A stretch of 64,000 nt of DNA, taken from the NCBI RefSeq assembly GCF_024721265.1, contig NZ_JAMXOC010000006.1, forward strand, positions 1 to 64,000. The letters are read 5' to 3'. Of the stretch, positions 24,160-32,297 are shown piece by piece (the stretch's first letter is position 1; every line of letters begins with the position of its first letter). The notes beneath the pieces were generated by a model that was given only the letters and a program-made list of their open reading frames with translations, was not told the origin of the DNA and ran no database searches. This DNA comes from Ohessyouella blattaphilus (GTDB lineage Bacteria; Bacillota; Clostridia; Lachnospirales; Lachnospiraceae). Made by a program: the position numbers and the translations under genes.

Positions 24160-25089
24160 ATGCGTACCGAACTGAGTACCGAGACGTGTCTAAAAAAGGT
24201 TTCTCTTGTGGATCTTGCTGGTAATGTCTTTCTTACCATTATTAAATTTGCGGCCGGAACCCTAGCTAATTCAGCGGCTTTACTCTCCGATGCCGTCCAC
24301 TCTGCTTCCGATGTTTTTAGCACCTTAGTTATGTATGTAGGGGTAAAAGTCTCTACCAAAGAGCCTAACAAAAAATACCCCTACGGATACGGTAAGCTCG
24401 AGAGTGTAACCGCCATTATCATGTCCATGATTCTCTTTAGTGCCGGTGCCGGGATTGGCATAAGTGGCATTCAGAAGATTATGGCCGGTAATAGTGACAA
24501 TTTGACAACACCGGGAGTCTTTGCCCTAATTGTTGCCCTCCTTTCGGTGGCCATAAAAGAAGGAATGTTTTGGTATATCTATCGCTTCGGGAAAAGTGTT
24601 AACTCCCAGGCCATGCTAGCAGAAGCTTGGCATCAGCGTACCGATGCTTTAGCCTCTATCGGCAGTGTGGTCGGTATCTTAGGAGCCAGACTGGGCTTTC
24701 CTCTTCTTGACCCCCTAGCGGCCATCATTATCGCCGTCTTTATCCTTAAAACCGCTCTTTCTATCTTCGCCGAGGCGGTAAATAAGATTATCGACCGAGC
24801 CATCGATGATGAGTTAAAGGGCCAGATTAAGCAGATAATAATCTCCGTTGAAGGCGTCTTAGCCGTTCACTCGGTGCGTGGCAAATATACAGCCGATTCC
24901 ATCCGGGTCGATGCCGGCTTCTATATTAATAGCGAAATGACCGTCGCCGAAGCCACGGAAATCAAAGAATGTGTAAAATATAAGCTTTTGGAAGAAATTC
25001 CTACTATCTCCTACTGTATGATAAACGCTTATCCCATGAAAAATAGCGCCGCCAATCGCAAGGCCGCGCTAAAAAAGAAGCTTGATTAA
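24160..25089 (+). CDS. Cation diffusion facilitator (CDF) metal exporter
   Basis: A 309-residue CDF protein with six transmembrane helices (about 15-210) and a cytoplasmic C-terminal domain. The helix II and V metal-site motifs are visible as LLSDAVHSASD and AWHQRTDALAS (HxxxD-type). The spacing matches Zn/Fe/Mn exporters of the YiiP/MamM-like branch. The ATG at 24160 is used because GAGGTG lies just before it; an upstream ATG at 24115 adds 15 residues without a ribosome site. The metal is not certain. Confidence 0.92.
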   Translation: MRTELSTETCLKKVSLVDLAGNVFLTIIKFAAGTLANSAALLSDAVHSASDVFSTLVMYVGVKVSTKEPNKKYPYGYGKLESVTAIIMSMILFSAGAGIGISGIQKIMAGNSDNLTTPGVFALIVALLSVAIKEGMFWYIYRFGKSVNSQAMLAEAWHQRTDALASIGSVVGILGARLGFPLLDPLAAIIIAVFILKTALSIFAEAVNKIIDRAIDDELKGQIKQIIISVEGVLAVHSVRGKYTADSIRVDAGFYINSEMTVAEATEIKECVKYKLLEEIPTISYCMINAYPMKNSAANRKAALKKKLD

Positions 25090-25100
25090 TCTTTCAGTAA

Positions 25101-25844
25101 CTATTCTTCATCATAACGAATCTCTAATAATGTCAAACCACAGGCCGGCGCCGTTAGCCGGTCTTTTGTACGCTCTCGGTTCTCGAGAATCTCCTTTACC
25201 TTTTCCGGTCCATAGAACCCTCTGCCAACCCGGATTAATACGCCAGCAATCATTCTCACCATATTGTACAAAAAGCCGTCGCCGGTGATCGTCAGCACAA
25301 TTTCCTCTCCTACCTTTTCTAGCTCTAAGGCAGTTATGGTGCGTACCCCGCTTAACACCTCGCTTTTAATATTCGAAAAGCCGGTAAAATCATGGGTTCC
25401 CAGAAGATAACTACTAGCTTCTTGCATATTATCGATCGCCAGAGGAAAAGAGACGTGAGCGGTATAAAGCCGCCGCAAGGGATCCTTTTCCTTAGTATTA
25501 AGAATCCGGTAGCGATACGTTTTCAAAATCTTATCCTGATAACGAGGATGCCAGTCATCTGGAACCGCTTCTGAATGCAACACCACGATATCCGCTGGTA
25601 GCTTCTGATTAATCGCATAAGAAAAGCGCTCCGCCGGAATGCTGGAGTTCGTGTCAAAAACAGCAATTTGTCCCGCCGCATGAACTCCTGAATCCGTTCG
25701 GCTAGCGCCGATTACTGCAACCTGCTCTCCCGTTAATTTAGTAAGCGCCTTGTTCAAAACCTCTTCAATTGTCAGAGCGTTTTTTTGAATCTGCCACCCT
25801 GCGTAATTCGTCCCATCGTAGGCAATCGTCAGCTTTATTCTCAC
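25101..25844 (-). CDS. truA: tRNA pseudouridine synthase TruA (copy 1)
   Basis: A 247-residue TruA that makes pseudouridine at tRNA positions 38-40. The catalytic Asp lies in GASRTDSGVHA, with GDGFLYNMVRMIAG in the second half. It follows ecfT by 10 bases, the conserved ECF-truA arrangement of Firmicutes. A second TruA is encoded at 40315-41049; the two are clearly diverged paralogues. Confidence 0.95.
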   Translation of the reverse strand: MRIKLTIAYDGTNYAGWQIQKNALTIEEVLNKALTKLTGEQVAVIGASRTDSGVHAAGQIAVFDTNSSIPAERFSYAINQKLPADIVVLHSEAVPDDWHPRYQDKILKTYRYRILNTKEKDPLRRLYTAHVSFPLAIDNMQEASSYLLGTHDFTGFSNIKSEVLSGVRTITALELEKVGEEIVLTITGDGFLYNMVRMIAGVLIRVGRGFYGPEKVKEILENRERTKDRLTAPACGLTLLEIRYDEE

Positions 25845-25854
25845 CTTACTTCTC

Positions 25855-26679
25855 CTAAAAAATCCATATCTTAAAGGGCACGTAACGACCGATAAAGAAG
25901 ACGGCAGTCACGTAAAAGATCATCACGCCATAGGCAAGATAATCTCTTTTTTTATAACGTAGCGGTTTCATCTTCGTCCGCCCTTCGCCGCCGTGATAAC
26001 ACCGGGCTTCCATTGCCATCGCCAGATCTGAGGCCCGGCGAAAAGCGGAAATGAAGAGAGGGACTAAGACCGGTACCATGGCCTTTGCCTTCTGAATGAT
26101 ATTGCCGCTCTCAAGGTCTGCACCCCGGGCGATTTGCGCCTTCATAATCTTATCCGTCTCCTCTAGGAGAATCGGAATAAAACGAAGAGCAATGGACATA
26201 ATCATGGCCATTTCATGAACCGGTAGTTTGATTTTCTGTAACGGTTTAAACAGCTTTTCAATCCCATCTGTCAGTTCGTTGGGAGTGGTGGTAAACGTCA
26301 TTAGCGAAGACCCTAAAATCAGATAGATAAGGCGCACCGCCATATAGACAGCATTTCTCAGGCCGCCGGCCGTAACGGTAAAGATCCACTTGCTAAACAA
26401 AACATCCCCTTCCCTTGTTAGGAAAAGGTTAAAGATAACCGTAATCATCAGCAACATCAGAATTGGTCGCAGTCCCTTCATAATGTAAGAGAAGGGAACT
26501 TTTGATAGTTTGATAATCGATACCAAGAAAATCGTGGCGACTACGTAGCCAGGGATGCTTTTAAATAAAAACAGAGAAATTAGGTACAAAAAAGTACACA
26601 CCAGCTTAACCCGGGGGTCAAGGCGGTGCAAGATACTCCTTGCTGGATAATATTGACCAATAGTGATATCACGAATCAT
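25855..26679 (-). CDS. ecfT: Energy-coupling factor transporter transmembrane protein EcfT
   Basis: A 274-residue T component with about five to six helices and a long cytoplasmic coupling region with the paired ARG motifs (QIARGADLESG and MEARCYHGG). It links the EcfA1/EcfA2 ATPases to exchangeable vitamin-binding S components. It overlaps the ecfA2 gene by 11 bases. The S component at 41066-41674 in this window could be one of its clients. Confidence 0.95.
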   Translation of the reverse strand: MIRDITIGQYYPARSILHRLDPRVKLVCTFLYLISLFLFKSIPGYVVATIFLVSIIKLSKVPFSYIMKGLRPILMLLMITVIFNLFLTREGDVLFSKWIFTVTAGGLRNAVYMAVRLIYLILGSSLMTFTTTPNELTDGIEKLFKPLQKIKLPVHEMAMIMSIALRFIPILLEETDKIMKAQIARGADLESGNIIQKAKAMVPVLVPLFISAFRRASDLAMAMEARCYHGGEGRTKMKPLRYKKRDYLAYGVMIFYVTAVFFIGRYVPFKIWIF

Positions 26680-27529
26680 GGGTTTTCTCCAATGCCTTTA
26701 TAATCTCTGCTGCCGCTTCCGAAACGGTGGTCGCCTCGGCGGATACACCGAAGCCTCGTTCCTGTAAATCATGCATAATATACGTAACCTGAGGCGCCGA
26801 AAGTCCAATCTCCTCTAATTCACGGTAATGGGTAAATACCTTTTTCGGGGTATCGTCAAAAAGTAACTTCCCCCTATTCATTACAATTAGACGCTGGGCA
26901 TACTTAGCAATGTCCTCCATGCTGTGAGAAACCAGAATAACCGTAATCTGGCGTTCTCTTTGCAAATGGGCAATCTGTTCCAAGATATCGTCCCGACCAG
27001 CAGGGTCAAGACCGGCTGTTGGCTCGTCTAATATCAGTACCTCTGGCTCCATCGCTAGCACACCAGCAATGGCAGCTCGGCGCTTTTGTCCACCGGATAA
27101 TTCAAAGGGTGACGCCTCATAGAACTCTTCGGCTAAGCCGGTTAAAGCGAGGGCAGCCTTGGCTCTTTCTAAAGCCTCCTCTTCCGTAAGCCCTTGATTC
27201 TTCGGACCAAAGCACACATCTTTTAAAACCGTCTCTTCAAAGAGCTGATGCTCCGGATACTGAAAAACCAATCCCACTTTATTCCGGAGGTTCTTAAAAT
27301 TATAACCGTCTTTATATATATCTTCACCATCGACGAGAATCTTACCGCTGGTAGCCTTAATCAGGCCATTTAGATGCTGAATCAGCGTAGATTTACCAGA
27401 ACCGGTATGACCGATAATCCCGATAAACTCGCCGCCGCCAATTTCAAAATTGATATCTCGCAGCGCTTGCTTTTCGTAAGCGGTGCCTTGGCTATATACA
27501 TATTGAAGATTTTCTACTTTAATTTGCAT
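26669..27529 (-). CDS. ecfA2: ECF transporter ATPase EcfA2
   Basis: A 286-residue ABC ATPase: Walker A GHTGSGKST, Q-loop VFQYPEHQLFEETV, signature LSGGQKRR, Walker B VLILDEPTAGLDP. The FEETV after the Q-loop and the position after EcfA1 fit EcfA2 (EcfA'). It overlaps ecfA1 by 16 bases and ecfT by 11, showing tight translational coupling. Confidence 0.95.
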   Translation of the reverse strand: MQIKVENLQYVYSQGTAYEKQALRDINFEIGGGEFIGIIGHTGSGKSTLIQHLNGLIKATSGKILVDGEDIYKDGYNFKNLRNKVGLVFQYPEHQLFEETVLKDVCFGPKNQGLTEEEALERAKAALALTGLAEEFYEASPFELSGGQKRRAAIAGVLAMEPEVLILDEPTAGLDPAGRDDILEQIAHLQRERQITVILVSHSMEDIAKYAQRLIVMNRGKLLFDDTPKKVFTHYRELEEIGLSAPQVTYIMHDLQERGFGVSAEATTVSEAAAEIIKALEKTHDS

Positions 27530-28371
27530 AGCGCCTCCACCAATTCCTCTTTCTTCAGAATCCCTGCTGGGACTTTTAGCCCTGCCTCTTTAAGTTCGTG
27601 AGCTAAGAGCGTTGCTTGGGGTACGTCAAGACAGTATTTCTGCATATCTTCCACTCGTGAAAACACTTCCTTTGGCGTCCCTTCTAAAACCACTTTGCCT
27701 TCGCTCATCACAAAAAGCTTATCTGCATCTACCACTTCGTCCATATAGTGGGTGATAAGAATAACCGTAACACCTTTTTCCTGACGAAGCTTTAGCGCTG
27801 CCGCTAAGACTTCCCCTCGGCCAACTGGGTCTAGCATCGCTGTCGGTTCGTCTAAAACGATACACTGTGGTTCCATTGCCACCACGCCAGCGATAGCCAC
27901 TCTTTGCTTCTGTCCACCGGAGAGCTTATTCGGGGATTGCTGGCGATACTCTAGCATCCCCACCGCTTTTAGGCTCTCTTCCACCCGTTTCCAGATTTCT
28001 TCGGTGGGAACACCAAGGTTCTCAGGGCCAAACCCTACATCTTCCTCTACCACCGTCCCGATAATCTGGTTGTCAGGGTTCTGAAAAACCATACCGGCGG
28101 ATTTGCGTACATCCCAAAAGTGGGCATCTTCCTTAGTGTCGTAACCACCCACAAAGATAGTACCTCCAGTTGGAAAAAGAAGCGCGTTGATGTGCTTGGC
28201 AAAGGTTGATTTACCCGAACCATTGTGGCCTAAAACAGCGATAAACTGCCCTTTTTCCACTTCTATATTCACTTCGTCAAGGGCCCGAAAACTACCGATT
28301 TTGTTACCTTCTTCGTCTCGCTTATCGTAATCAAAAATCAGATTTTCGGTTCTAATCATCTCTGCCATCAC
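27514..28371 (-). CDS. ecfA1: ECF transporter ATPase EcfA1
   Basis: A 285-residue ABC ATPase: Walker A GHNGSGKST, Q-loop VFQNPDNQIIGTVVEEDVGFG (the EcfA1-type sequence), signature LSGGQKQRV and Walker B CIVLDEPTAMLDP. It forms the heterodimeric motor with EcfA2. It is the first gene of the ecfA1-ecfA2-ecfT-truA unit and lies 20 bases after the peptidyl-prolyl isomerase gene. Confidence 0.95.
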   Translation of the reverse strand: MMAEMIRTENLIFDYDKRDEEGNKIGSFRALDEVNIEVEKGQFIAVLGHNGSGKSTFAKHINALLFPTGGTIFVGGYDTKEDAHFWDVRKSAGMVFQNPDNQIIGTVVEEDVGFGPENLGVPTEEIWKRVEESLKAVGMLEYRQQSPNKLSGGQKQRVAIAGVVAMEPQCIVLDEPTAMLDPVGRGEVLAAALKLRQEKGVTVILITHYMDEVVDADKLFVMSEGKVVLEGTPKEVFSRVEDMQKYCLDVPQATLLAHELKEAGLKVPAGILKKEELVEALCKLK

Positions 28372-28391
28372 CGCACTCCTCGTTTATACCT

Positions 28392-28910
28392 TTATGCTTT
28401 TTCTGGTTCCTCGTAAGTCTCACCAGCCGTATCTACAGTCATTTTCTTAATTACTTGATCCGTTACTGGGCGATCTTGCATTCCCGTTGGCGTCGCGGCA
28501 ATCTTATCAATCACTTCAAGACCAGAGATAACCTTACCGAAAGCCGCATAAGCTCCGTCTAAGTGTGGTGAATTTTCATGCATAATAAAGAACTGAGAGC
28601 CGGCGGAATCTGGATGCATCGAGCGTGCCATGGAAAGCACTCCCTTTTCGTGTACTAGCTCATTGGCAAAGCCGTTCTGAGAGAACTCGCCTTTAATGGA
28701 GTAGCCTGGGCCACCGGTACCAACGCCATCTGGGTCTCCACCTTGAATCATAAAGCCACTGATAACCCGGTGGAAAATCAGACCATCATAAAAGCCCTTT
28801 TGTACTAAGGAAATAAAGTTTCTTACCGTGTTTGGAGCAATCTCTGGATAAAGCTCTGCTTTCATTACGTCGCCGTTTTCCATTTCAATCGTTACTACTG
28901 GATTTGTCAT
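28392..28910 (-). CDS. Cyclophilin-type peptidyl-prolyl cis-trans isomerase
   Basis: A 172-residue cytoplasmic cyclophilin. IFHRVISGFMIQGGDP, the active-site Arg and QFFIMHENSPHLDG are typical of the bacterial PpiB group. No signal peptide is present. It lies between carB and the ECF genes on the same strand with short gaps (23 and 20 bases), so it may be part of a longer transcript. Confidence 0.93.
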   Translation of the reverse strand: MTNPVVTIEMENGDVMKAELYPEIAPNTVRNFISLVQKGFYDGLIFHRVISGFMIQGGDPDGVGTGGPGYSIKGEFSQNGFANELVHEKGVLSMARSMHPDSAGSQFFIMHENSPHLDGAYAAFGKVISGLEVIDKIAATPTGMQDRPVTDQVIKKMTVDTAGETYEEPEKA

Positions 28911-28933
28911 ATTAACTACCTTCTTTCTTTTTA

Positions 28934-31900
28934 TTATTTATTTTTAATTTCTTGATGGTACTCCTGCAGGGATTTCACCGTATCCGTACCATTCTTCTTA
29001 ACGTAAGCGATACCTTCTGCGGCTGCTACAGCGGCTGCGAGCGTCGTCACATAAGCGACTTTTCCCTTAACTGCTGCCTTACGCAGATAACTATCGTCGT
29101 GAATACTTTCTTTTCCTGATGGCGAATTCACCACCAAGTCTATTTTACCATTTGTCAGCAAGTCTAAGATATTCGGGCGGCCTTCGTATAGCTTCTTCAC
29201 CTTGTTCGCTTCCAAGCCGGCCTCATTAAGCATCTCACAAGTAGAGCCGGTGGCTACGATTGCAAATCCCGATTCCTTTAAGGTTCTTGCCATCTTTAGA
29301 ACTTCATCCTTATCTTCCTTGTCCTTCTTATTAAGAGAGATTAGCACCGTTCCCGAAAGCGGTAGCATAGACTGGGTTGCCTCCTGGGCTTTAAAGAATG
29401 CTTCGCCGTAAGAATGTGAAAGACCTAGGACCTCACCGGTAGAGCGCATCTCTGGTCCTAAAAGAGGATCCACCTCTTGGAACATGTTAAACGGAAAGAC
29501 CGCTTCTTTTACGCCGTAGTAAGGGATGTCTTTTTCTTTTAAATCCGCTACTGGTGATGGTTTCTTCGTAAACTCTGACGTCACAATCTCGATTGCTAGC
29601 GGCACCATCTGGATGTTACAAACCTTAGATACTAAAGGCACCGTCCGAGATGCTCGGGGATTGGCTTCTAATACATATACCTTACCGTTTTCGATGGCGT
29701 ACTGCATATTCATCAGTCCCTTAACATGCATCTCTTCTGCAATCTTACGGGTATATTCTTTAATGGTTTTTACATTCTCTTCCGATATATGAAGGGAAGG
29801 GATAATACAAGCTGAGTCGCCGGAATGCACCCCTGCTAATTCAATATGCTCCATAACCGCTGGCACAAAGGCGTGCTCGCCGTCGCTAATCGCATCCGCT
29901 TCACACTCAAGAGCGTGAGCTAGGAAACGGTCGATGAGAATCGGACGATCTGGGGTCACACCTACCGCCGCCGCCATGTAGCTCTTTAAGCTTTCATCGT
30001 CATATACCACTTCCATGCCGCGACCACCGAGGACGTAGGAAGGACGCACCATTACTGGATAACCAATTTCTTTAGCAATTGCTAACGCTTCATCCACATT
30101 TACTGCCATTCCTGATTCCGGCATCGGAATCTCTAGCTTATCCATCATCTCTCTAAAGAGGTCACGGTCTTCTGCTAAGTCGATAACTGCTGGCGAGGTT
30201 CCTAAGATCTTCACCCCGTTAGCCTCTAATTCACCAGCGATATTAAGAGGTGTCTGGCCACCAAACTGAGCGATAACTCCGACCGGCTTCTCTTTATTAT
30301 AGATACTTAAAACGTCTTCTACCGTTAAAGGTTCAAAGTACAGCTTATCAGAGGTATCGTAATCCGTGGATACCGTCTCTGGATTACAGTTGACGATAAT
30401 CGTTTCAAAGCCTAACTTCTTTAAGGCTAGGGAAGCGTGAACACAGCAGTAATCGAACTCGATACCTTGGCCAATCCGGTTCGGACCACCACCTAAAATC
30501 ATTACCTTGGGCTTACTATTACTAACTGGGTTCTGGTCGCTGCCGTTGTAAGTCGAATAGTAATAAGCGTTATCTTCTGTGCCGCTAACGTGAACGCCTT
30601 CCCATACCTCATTTACCCCAAGCGCTAGGCGCTTTTCCCGAATATCCTGCTCAGGAATTTCGAGAACTTCGCTTAAATATTTATCGGCAAAGCCGTTTTT
30701 CTTAGCACTAATGAGAGCTTCATCGGCTGGTAGCTGACCTTTCTGGGCGGCTAGCGCCTCTTCTTCTTTTACCAGTTCTTGCATCTGCTCGATAAAGTAA
30801 GCCTTGACCTTGGTAAGCTCGTGAATCTCGGCAACCGTTGCCCCTTTTCGCAAAGCTTCGTACATCACGAAGTGACGTTCGCTAGTTGGCTCATTTAACA
30901 TCTGCAAAAGTTCTGTCTTCTGGCGGTCCCGGTAATCGTTTGCATTTCCCAAGCCATAACGGCCGTTTTCGAGAGAGCGAATCGCCTTTTGAAAGGCTTC
31001 TTTATAGGTCTTACCGATACTCATAACCTCACCCACCGCTCGCATCTGGGTGCCCAGCTTATCTTCTACGCCTTTGAATTTTTCAAAAGCCCAGCGAGCG
31101 AATTTGATCACTACGTAGTCGCCATCTGGTACGTATTTATCTAGCGTCCCGTATTTGCCACAAGGGATATCCTTAAGGGTTAAGCCACTCGCAAGCATGG
31201 CCGAAATAAGGGCAATCGGGAAGCCCGTTGCTTTTGAAGCCAAAGCTGATGAACGCGAAGTACGAGGGTTGATTTCAATAACGACAATTCGACCTGTATT
31301 TGGATCGTGGGCGAATTGAACGTTGGTACCGCCGATAACTTCTACCGATTCGACAATCTTATAGGCCTGTTCTTGTAAGCGCTTTTGTGTTGCTTCATCA
31401 ATGGTCAGCATAGGCGCTGAGCAAAAAGAGTCTCCCGTATGTACTCCAAGAGGATCGATGTTTTCGATAAAGCAAACGGTAATCATATTGTTCTCGCTGT
31501 CCCGAACGATCTCTAACTCTAGCTCTTCCCAGCCAAGAATCGATTCTTCTACCAACACCTGGCCCACGAGACTGGCTTTTAAGCCGCGTTCGCACACCGT
31601 CTTAAGCTCCTCTTTGTTGTAGACGAGACCGCCACCAGCACCACCCATCGTATAGGCTGGACGCAGAACCACGGGATAGCTTAACTCTTCGGCAATGGCG
31701 AGAGCTTCTTCCACGGAATAGGCCACTTCACTTTTGGCCATCTCAATACCTAGCTTATCCATTTCCTTCTTAAACTCGACTCGGTCTTCGCCGCGTTCAA
31801 TCGCATCTACCTGAACACCGATTACCTTTACCTCATATTTATCGAGGACGCCGGCTTTCGCTAGTTCCGAACAAAGATTAAGACCTGACTGTCCGCCTAG

Positions 31901-32167
31901 ATTCGGCAATAAGGCGTCTGGTCTTTCCTTAGCGATAATCTGTTCTAATCTGGTAACATTAAGAGGCTCGATGTAGGTTACATCCGCGGTCTCAGGATCC
32001 GTCATAATCGTAGCCGGATTAGAGTTAACCAGGACAATTTCGTAACCTAAGTTTCTGAGTGCCTTACACGCCTGTGTTCCGGAATAGTCGAATTCACAAG
32101 CCTGTCCGATAATAATCGGACCCGAGCCGATTATCATTATTTTGTGGATATCTGTTCTTTTTGGCAT
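28934..32167 (-). CDS. carB: Carbamoyl-phosphate synthase large subunit
   Basis: A 1077-residue CarB with the expected duplicated ATP-grasp halves (about 1-400 and 555-935) and a C-terminal MGS-like allosteric domain (about 940-1070). ILGGGPNRIGQGIEFDYCCVH marks the start of the second half. It makes carbamoyl phosphate for arginine and pyrimidine synthesis and needs CarA, which is not in the window; stand-alone carB is unusual but known. Length is normal. Confidence 0.97.
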   Translation of the reverse strand: MPKRTDIHKIMIIGSGPIIIGQACEFDYSGTQACKALRNLGYEIVLVNSNPATIMTDPETADVTYIEPLNVTRLEQIIAKERPDALLPNLGGQSGLNLCSELAKAGVLDKYEVKVIGVQVDAIERGEDRVEFKKEMDKLGIEMAKSEVAYSVEEALAIAEELSYPVVLRPAYTMGGAGGGLVYNKEELKTVCERGLKASLVGQVLVEESILGWEELELEIVRDSENNMITVCFIENIDPLGVHTGDSFCSAPMLTIDEATQKRLQEQAYKIVESVEVIGGTNVQFAHDPNTGRIVVIEINPRTSRSSALASKATGFPIALISAMLASGLTLKDIPCGKYGTLDKYVPDGDYVVIKFARWAFEKFKGVEDKLGTQMRAVGEVMSIGKTYKEAFQKAIRSLENGRYGLGNANDYRDRQKTELLQMLNEPTSERHFVMYEALRKGATVAEIHELTKVKAYFIEQMQELVKEEEALAAQKGQLPADEALISAKKNGFADKYLSEVLEIPEQDIREKRLALGVNEVWEGVHVSGTEDNAYYYSTYNGSDQNPVSNSKPKVMILGGGPNRIGQGIEFDYCCVHASLALKKLGFETIIVNCNPETVSTDYDTSDKLYFEPLTVEDVLSIYNKEKPVGVIAQFGGQTPLNIAGELEANGVKILGTSPAVIDLAEDRDLFREMMDKLEIPMPESGMAVNVDEALAIAKEIGYPVMVRPSYVLGGRGMEVVYDDESLKSYMAAAVGVTPDRPILIDRFLAHALECEADAISDGEHAFVPAVMEHIELAGVHSGDSACIIPSLHISEENVKTIKEYTRKIAEEMHVKGLMNMQYAIENGKVYVLEANPRASRTVPLVSKVCNIQMVPLAIEIVTSEFTKKPSPVADLKEKDIPYYGVKEAVFPFNMFQEVDPLLGPEMRSTGEVLGLSHSYGEAFFKAQEATQSMLPLSGTVLISLNKKDKEDKDEVLKMARTLKESGFAIVATGSTCEMLNEAGLEANKVKKLYEGRPNILDLLTNGKIDLVVNSPSGKESIHDDSYLRKAAVKGKVAYVTTLAAAVAAAEGIAYVKKNGTDTVKSLQEYHQEIKNK

Positions 32168-32204
32168 ATTTTTACCCTTTCTGCTTACACTTTACTCACC
32201 CTTT

Positions 32205-32233
32205 AGTATATCACAGAGCGAAATTCGAACCAA
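32205..32233 (-). promoter_or_regulatory. Promoter of carB
   Basis: TTGGTT (32228-32233), a 17-bp spacer and TATACT (32205-32210) on the minus strand lie about 40 bases before the start codon. No ARG box or PyrR-type attenuator was recognised in the short leader. Confidence 0.6.
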
Positions 32234-32258
32234 CAAGAAGTTGCCTTTCTAGACGTAG

Positions 32259-32287
32259 AAAAGGCGCCCCAAATCGGGGCACCTTTT
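32259..32287 (-). terminator. Terminator of nrdD
   Basis: A GC-rich 12-bp stem (32259-32270 with 32276-32287, one G-U pair) and a U run on the minus strand follow the nrdD stop codon closely. Confidence 0.9.
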
Positions 32288-32297
32288 GGCAACATTT